Positions 59,169 through 64,000 of a DNA stretch of 64,000 nucleotides are shown here, piece after piece (positions within the stretch are counted from its first letter, which is position 1; the number at the start of each line of letters is the position of its first letter). The position numbers were made by a program, and so were the translations under genes. The notes under the pieces are model-generated. The model was not told the DNA's origin and did not search any database. It was given only the letters and a program-made list of their open reading frames with translations. The DNA is from Panulirus ornatus. Lineage: Eukaryota; Arthropoda; Malacostraca; Decapoda; Palinuridae. Location of the stretch: positions 27,207,894 through 27,271,893 of the forward strand of contig NC_092231.1 in assembly GCF_036320965.1 (NCBI RefSeq), given 5' to 3'.

Positions 59169-61025
59169 ATGTATAAAAGAAAGAGACAGGAGGTCAAGAG
59201 AAAGGTGCAAGAGGTGAAAAAAAGGGCAAATGAGAGTTGGGGTGAGAGAGTATCATTAAATTTTAGGGAGAATAAAAAGATGTTCTGGAAGGAGGTTAAT
59301 AAAGTGCGTAAGACAAGGGAGCAAATGGGAACTTCAGTGAAGGGCGCAAATGGGGAGGTGATAACAAGTAGTGGTGATGTGAGGAGATGGAGTAAGTATT
59401 TTGAAGGTTTGTTGAATGTGTTTGATGATAGAGTGGCAGATATAGGGTGTTTTGGTCGAGGTGGTGTGCAAAGTGAGAGGGTTAGGGAAAATGATTTGGT
59501 AAACAGAGAAGAGGTAGTGAAAGCTTTGCGGAAGATGAAAGCCGGCAAGGCAGCAGGTTTGGATGGTATTGCAGTGGAATTTATTAAAAAAGGGGGTGAC
59601 TGTATTGTTGACTGGTTGGTAAGGTTATCTAATGTATGTATGACTCATGGTGAGGTGCCTGAGGATTGGCGGAATGCGTGCATAGTGCCATTGTACAAAG
59701 GCAAAGGGGATAAGAGTGAATGCTCAAATTACAGAGGTATAAGTTTGTTGAGTATTCCTGGTAAATTATATGGGAGGGTATTGATTGAGAGGGTGAAGGC
59801 ATGTACAGAGCATCAGATTGGGGAAGAGCAGTGTGGTTTCAGAAGTGGTAGAGGATGTGTGGATCAGGTGTTTGCTTTGAAGAATGTATGTGAGAAATAC
59901 TTAGAAAAGCAAATGGATTTGTATGTAGCATTTATGGATCTGGAGAAGGCATATGATAGAGTTGATAGAGATGCTCTGTGGAAGGTATTAAGAATATATG
60001 GTGTGGGAGGAAAGTTGTTAGAAGCAGTGAAAAGTTTTTATCGAGGATGTAAGGCATGTGTACGTGTAGGAAGAGAGGAAAGTGATTGGTTCTCAGTGAA
60101 TGTAGGTTTGCGGCAGGGGTGTGTGATGTCTCCATGGTTGTTTAATTTGTTTATGGATGGGGTTGTTAGGGAGGTAAATGCAAGAGTTTTGGAAAGAGGG
60201 GCAAGTATGAAGTCTGTTGGGGATGAGAGAGCTTGGGAAGTGAGTCAGTTGTTGTTCGCTGATGATACAGCGCTGGTGGCTGATTCATGTGAGAAACTGC
60301 AGAAGCTGGTGACTGAGTTTGGTAAAGTGTGTGGAAGAAGAAAGTTAAGAGTAAATGTGAATAAGAGCAAGGTTATTAGGTACAGTAGGGTTGAGGGTCA
60401 AGTCAATTGGGAGGTGAGTTTGAATGGAGAAAAACTGGAGGAAGTGAAGTGTTTTAGATATCTGGGAGTGGATCTGGCAGCGGATGGAACCATGGAAGCG
60501 GAAGTGGATCATAGGGTGGGGGAGGGGGCGAAAATTCTGGGGGCCTTGAAGAATGTGTGGAAGTCGAGAACATTATCTCGGAAAGCAAAAATGGGTATGT
60601 TTGAAGGAATAGTGGTTCCAACAATGTTGTATGGTTGCGAGGCGTGGGCTATGGATAGAGTTGTGCGCAGGAGGATGGATGTGCTGGAAATGAGATGTTT
60701 GAGGACAATGTGTGGTGTGAGGTGGTTTGATCGAGTGAGTAACGTAAGGGTAAGAGAGATGTGTGGAAATAAAAAGAGCGTGGTTGAGAGAGCAGAAGAG
60801 GGTGTTTTGAAGTGGTTTGGGCACATGGAGAGAATGAGTGAGGAAAGATTGACCAAGAGGATATATGTGTCGGAGGTGGAGGGAACGAGGAGAAGAGGGA
60901 GACCAAATTGGAGGTGGAAAGATGGAGTGAAAAAGATTTTGTGTGATCGGGGCCTGAACATGCAGGAGGATGAGAGGAGGGCAAGGAATAGAGTGAATTG
61001 GAGCGATGTGGTATACCGGGGTTGA
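59169..61025 (+). pseudogene. RT and C-terminal block of copy 21, fully open
   Basis: 618 codons without interruption. Compared with copy 13 it lacks one Arg (VRRW for VRRRW) and differs at about four other positions. All RT motifs are present: YRGISLLSIPGK, QCGFRSGRG, AFMDLEKAYD, GLRQGCVMSPWLF, LFADDTAL. They are followed by YGCEAWAMDRVV, CLRTMCGVRWFDRVS, WFGHMERMSEERL, GRPNWRWKDG and the end VVYRG with TGA. The frame starts at an internal Met (MYKRKRQEV), which is a position within the protein and not its natural start. Upstream EN is disrupted, so this copy is not complete, but its RT sequence looks functional. Confidence 0.88.
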
Positions 61026-61170
61026 CGTGCTGTCAGTGGATTGAATCAAGGCATGTGAAGCGTCTGGGGTAAACCATGGAAAGCTGTGTAGGTATGTATA
61101 TTTGCGTGTGTGGACGTATGTATATACATGTGTATGGGGGGGGGTTGGGCCATTTCTTTCGTCTGTTTCC

Positions 61171-61205
61171 TTGCGCTACCTCGCAAACGCGGGAGACAGC
61201 GACAA
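61171..61205 (+). other. Terminal stem-loop of the RTE-like 3' UTR (example in copy 21)
   Basis: Inner stem CTCGC/GCGGG with loop AAAC (61180-61193). Outer stem CGCT/AGCG (61174-61177 with 61198-61201), extended by TTG/CAA with one bulged A. In older copies the loop is TAAC (for example complement of 29260-29295). It lies 10-15 nt before the A/T tail in every copy with an intact 3' end. By analogy with LINE tail hairpins it is probably the RT recognition site; that role is inferred. Confidence 0.65.
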
Positions 61206-61261
61206 AGTATATAAAAAAAAAAAAAAATCTCTCTTACCCTATTATTACTTACTGAATCAAA

Positions 61262-61263
<2 letters not shown>

Positions 61264-61351
<88 letters not shown>

Positions 61352-61362
61352 TTATTTATTTA
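61264..61362. repeat. (TA)n microsatellite followed by (TTTA)n
   Basis: TA array of about 84 bp running into four TTTA units, between the truncated end of copy 20 and the 3' end of copy 21's neighbour, copy 22. Confidence 0.95.
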
Positions 61363-61997
61363 TATCTATTACACTTATCACCGTCTCCTGCGACAGAGAG
61401 GTAGTGCAAGGAAAAAGACAAAAGGATGGCCCAACCCACCCACATACATGTGTATAAACATAAACATATACATGCACAGAAATACATATATACACATGCA
61501 CATGTTCATACTTGCTGCCTTCATCCATGCACTTTGCCATCCAGCCACACATGAAATATCACACACACACACAAAGAAGCACTAGGAAAAGACAAAAAGG
61601 CCACATTCATTCACACTCAGTCTCTAGCTGTCGTGTGTAATGCACCAAAATCACAGCTCCCTTTCCAAATCCAGGCCCCATAAAACTTTCCATGGTTTAC
61701 CCCAGATTCTTCACATGCCCTGGTTCAATCCACTGACAGCGAGTCGATCCTGGTATACCATATCTTTCCAATTCACTCTATTTCTTGCACACCTTCCACC
61801 CTCCTGTATGTTCAGGCCCTGATCACTCAAAATCTTTTTCACTCCATCCTTCCACCTCCAATTTGGTCTCCTGCTTATCCTTCTTCCCTCCACTTCTGAC
61901 ACATATATCCACCTTGCCAATCTTTCCTCACTCATTCTCTCCAAGTGACCAAAGCATTTCAACACACCCTCTTCTGTTCTATCAACCATGCTCTTTT
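61363..61997 (-). mobile_element. RTE-like LINE copy 22 (old, 5'-truncated)
   Basis: Minus-strand 3' end with diverged hairpin (CACCGTCTCCTGCGACAGAG), long-type 3' UTR and C-terminal coding sequence (61711-61989: MSEERLARWIYVSEVEGRR, RRPNWRWKDGVKKILSDQGL). It ends at CTCTTTT near 61997. It is a clearly older copy. Confidence 0.75.
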
Positions 61998-62027
61998 CAC
62001 ATATATATACATACGTATTATTTTATA

Positions 62028-62250
62028 TCTTGGGACGGGATACAGAACACTTCCCATGTATGTCCTGCGTGTCACAGAAGGCAAATAAAAGGGGAGTTAG
62101 TGGGAGGCTGGAAATCCTCCCCTCTCATTTCTAATTTTCCAAAAGAAGGAACAGATAAGGGGCCCAAGTGAGGATACTCCCTCTAAAGCTCAGTTTTCTG
62201 TTCTTAACTCTACCTCACTAACGGGGGAAACGTGAATATATATGAAAAAA
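62028..62250 (+). mobile_element. HT element 7 (diverged)
   Basis: TATCTTGGGACGGGATACAG start, CTGCGTGTCACAGAAGGCAA, CCAAAAGAAGGAACAGATAA, CTCTACCTCACTAACGGGGG end. It is diverged but colinear with the other HT elements. It lies between copies 22 and 23. Confidence 0.7.
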
Positions 62251-63100
62251 AATATTATCTATTATACATAATTGCTGTTCCCACGTCACCGAGGTAGCAC
62301 CAGGAAACAGATGAAGAATGGCCCATCTACTCATATACACATAAACATAAAAGCCAATATACATACATATACATATCAACATATACATACATATACTCAG
62401 ACATAAAAATATAGACACATGTACATATTCATATTTGCTTTCCCTCATCCATTCCTGTCACTACCCCGACAAACAGGAAATAGTGCTGCTAACCCCCACT
62501 TCAGAGAGGTAGCATCAGGAAAACAGAAAAAAGGCCACATTCCTTCACACTCAGTCTCTAGCTATCTTGTGTAATGCATCAAAAACCACAGCTCCCTATC
62601 CACATCCAGGCCCCAAAGACCTTTCCATGGTTTACTCCACATGCTTCACATGCCCTGGTTCAGTCCAATGACAGCATGTCAACCCCAGTATACCACATCG
62701 TTCCAATTCACTCTATTCCTTGCATGCCTATCACCCTCCTGTAAGTTCGGGCCATGGTTGCTAAAAATCTTTTTCACTTCATCCTTCTACCTCCCATTTG
62801 GTCTCCTGCTTCTCCTTGTTCCCTTCACCTCTGACACATATATCCTCTTTGTTATTCTTTCCTCACTCATTCTCTCCTAATGTCCAAACCATTTCAACAC
62901 ACCTTCTTCTACTCTCTCAACTACACTCTTTATTTCCACACATCTCTCTTACCCTTTCGTTACTTACTCGATCAAATCACCTCACCACATGTTGTCCTCA
63001 AACATTTCATTTCCAACACATCCACCCTCCTCCATACAACCCTATCTATAGCCCATGTTCCACAACCATATATCATTTTTGGAACTTCTATATATCAAAC
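62251..63100 (-). mobile_element. RTE-like LINE copy 23 (old)
   Basis: Minus-strand copy: tail and diverged hairpin (CACGTCACCGAGGTAGCACC), long-type 3' UTR to about 62690, C-terminal coding remnants to about 63100 (complement encodes a decayed GIVVP region). It joins copy 24 head to head at 63100. Confidence 0.7.
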
Positions 63101-64000
63101 TGGTGATCGGGAATACCTGGTTTAAAAAGAGAGATGTACATAAGTATACGAATGTAAGTAGGAGAGGTGGCTAGAGAGCATTAATGGATTATGTGTTAAT
63201 TGATAAGCGCATGAAAGAGAGACTTTTGGATGTTAATGTGCTGAGAAAGGCAACTGGAGGGATGTCTGATCATTATCTTGTGGAGGCGAAAGTAAAGATT
63301 TGTAGAGGTTTTTAGAAAAGAAGAGAGAATGTTGGGAGGAAGAGAGTGGTGAGAGGAAGTGAGCTTGGAAAGGAGACTTGTGTGAGGAAGTACCAAGAAA
63401 GACTGAGTGCAGAATGGAAAGGGTGAGAGCAAATGACGTAAGGGGAGTAGGGGAGGTATGGGATGAATTTAGGGAAGCAGTGATGATTTGCACAAAAGAT
63501 GCTTGTGACATGAGAAAGGTGGGAGGTGGGCAGATTAGAAAGGGTAGTGAGTGGTGAGATGAAGAAGTAAGATTGTTAGTGAAAGAGAAGTGAGAGGCGT
63601 TTGGATGATTTTTGCAAGGAAGTAGTGCGAATGACTGGTAGATGTATGAAAGAAAAAGGCAGGAGGTCAAGAGAAAGGTGCAAGAGGTAAAAAAGAGGGC
63701 AAATGAGAGTTGGGGTGAGAGAGTATCATTAAATTCTAGGGAGAATAAAAAGATGTTTTGGAAGGAGGCAAATAACGTGCATAATACAAGAGAACAATTG
63801 GAAACATCGGTGAAGGGGGCTAATGGGGAGATGATAAGAAGTAGTGGTGACGTGAGAAGGAGATGGAGTGAGTATTTTGAAGGTTTGTTGAATGTGTCTG
63901 ATGATAGAGTGGCAAATATAGGGTGCTTTGGTTGAGGTGGTGTGCGAAGTGAGAGGGTCAGGGAGAGTGGTTTGGTAAACAGAGAAGAGGTAGTGAAAGC
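63101..64000 (+). mobile_element. RTE-like LINE copy 24 (runs off the window)
   Basis: Plus-strand copy starting in EN (VIGNTWFKKRDVHKYT) and continuing through MSDHYLVEAKVKICRGF, the linker (63642-63935: QEVKRKVQEVKKRANESWGE, EQLETSVKGANGE, GLLNVSDDRVANIGCFG) to the window edge just before the RT. It has several stops. It is probably nested in copy 23, as copy 21 is in copy 20; the right border is not visible. Confidence 0.75.

Larger units (their letters stand above)
58547..61226 (+). mobile_element. RTE-like LINE copy 21 (young, 5'-truncated)
   Basis: A 2.68-kb plus-strand copy starting within EN (GIHGVFSVVNGNGEELVD) and ending in the short-type 3' UTR with AAAC-loop hairpin (61171-61205) and A run. 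It is inserted in copy 20 with a 9-bp duplication ATCTCTCTT (58538-58546, 61227-61235). Two defects lie in its EN part: an amber at 58709-58711 (Tyr in ALLDYVLI elsewhere) and a 7-bp insertion near 59093. The RT part is fully open. Confidence 0.9.
57836..61263 (-). mobile_element. RTE-like LINE copy 20, interrupted by copy 21
   Basis: Minus-strand copy in two parts: long-type 3' UTR and C-terminal coding sequence at 57836-58546, and the next 37 bp at 61227-61263 (CTCTTACCCTATTATTACTT). It is then truncated in CAAACCA against a (TA)n array. Copy 21 lies between, flanked by ATCTCTCTT on both sides. It is of the older subfamily. Confidence 0.82.

Overview
The window is eukaryotic, transposon-dominated intergenic DNA with no host gene I can support. 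The mix (an RTE-like LINE with many copies, older Jockey-like and CR1/L2-like LINEs, a Penelope-like element, Tigger-type DNA transposons and abundant long (TA)n microsatellites) suggests an arthropod, most likely a decapod crustacean. The taxonomic call is inference from element type and style, not from a marker gene.

Most of the sequence is one LINE family, called here RTE-like: a single ORF of about 1,000 codons with an apurinic-type endonuclease (EN) followed by reverse transcriptase (RT). I count 24 copies or fragments plus four older 3'-end relics. Copies 7 (14083-17531, -), 10 (29253-32776, -) and 11 (33097-36409, +) run from the 5' end or nearly so. Copies 13 (37791-40818, -) and 21 (58547-61226, +) are young. 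Their 618-619-codon RT blocks differ at only about five positions, and in copy 13 the whole remaining ORF carries a single amber codon. A short partner element of about 240 bp (HT elements, seven copies) joins the LINE's 5' end to a 3' end resembling the LINE's own. LINE and HT ends repeatedly abut (TA)n arrays.

Layout: 1-920 unassigned; 920-3650 old CR1/L2-like LINE (-); 4250-6205 old Jockey-like LINE (-); 6206-17885 cluster of RTE-like copies 1-7 with one HT element and one HT fragment; 17886-19700 unassigned; 19760-21990 old Jockey-like LINE (-); 22000-23540 unassigned; 23540-27080 LINE tails, a foldback element, one HT element and copies 8-9; 27085-28652 Tigger-like transposon interrupted by a hAT-like insertion; 28663-42408 HT elements and copies 10-14; 42421-45545 Penelope-like element with inverted terminal arms, interrupted by copy 15; 45568-46629 a second Tigger-like family; 46676-49950 old LINE relics; 51103-52158 a second copy of the first Tigger-like element; 52585-64000 Jockey-like C-terminus and copies 17-24, the last running off the window.

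The value of the window is its insertion record. Five insertions have readable flanking duplications: copy 2 in copy 1, copy 15 in the Penelope-like element, copy 19 in copy 18, copy 21 in copy 20, and the hAT-like element in a Tigger-like copy. Two copies have the layout expected of twin-primed 5' inversion. Diagnostic changes order the RTE-like subfamilies in time: long 3' UTR, then a long UTR with a changed hairpin loop, then a UTR shortened by about 250 bp.
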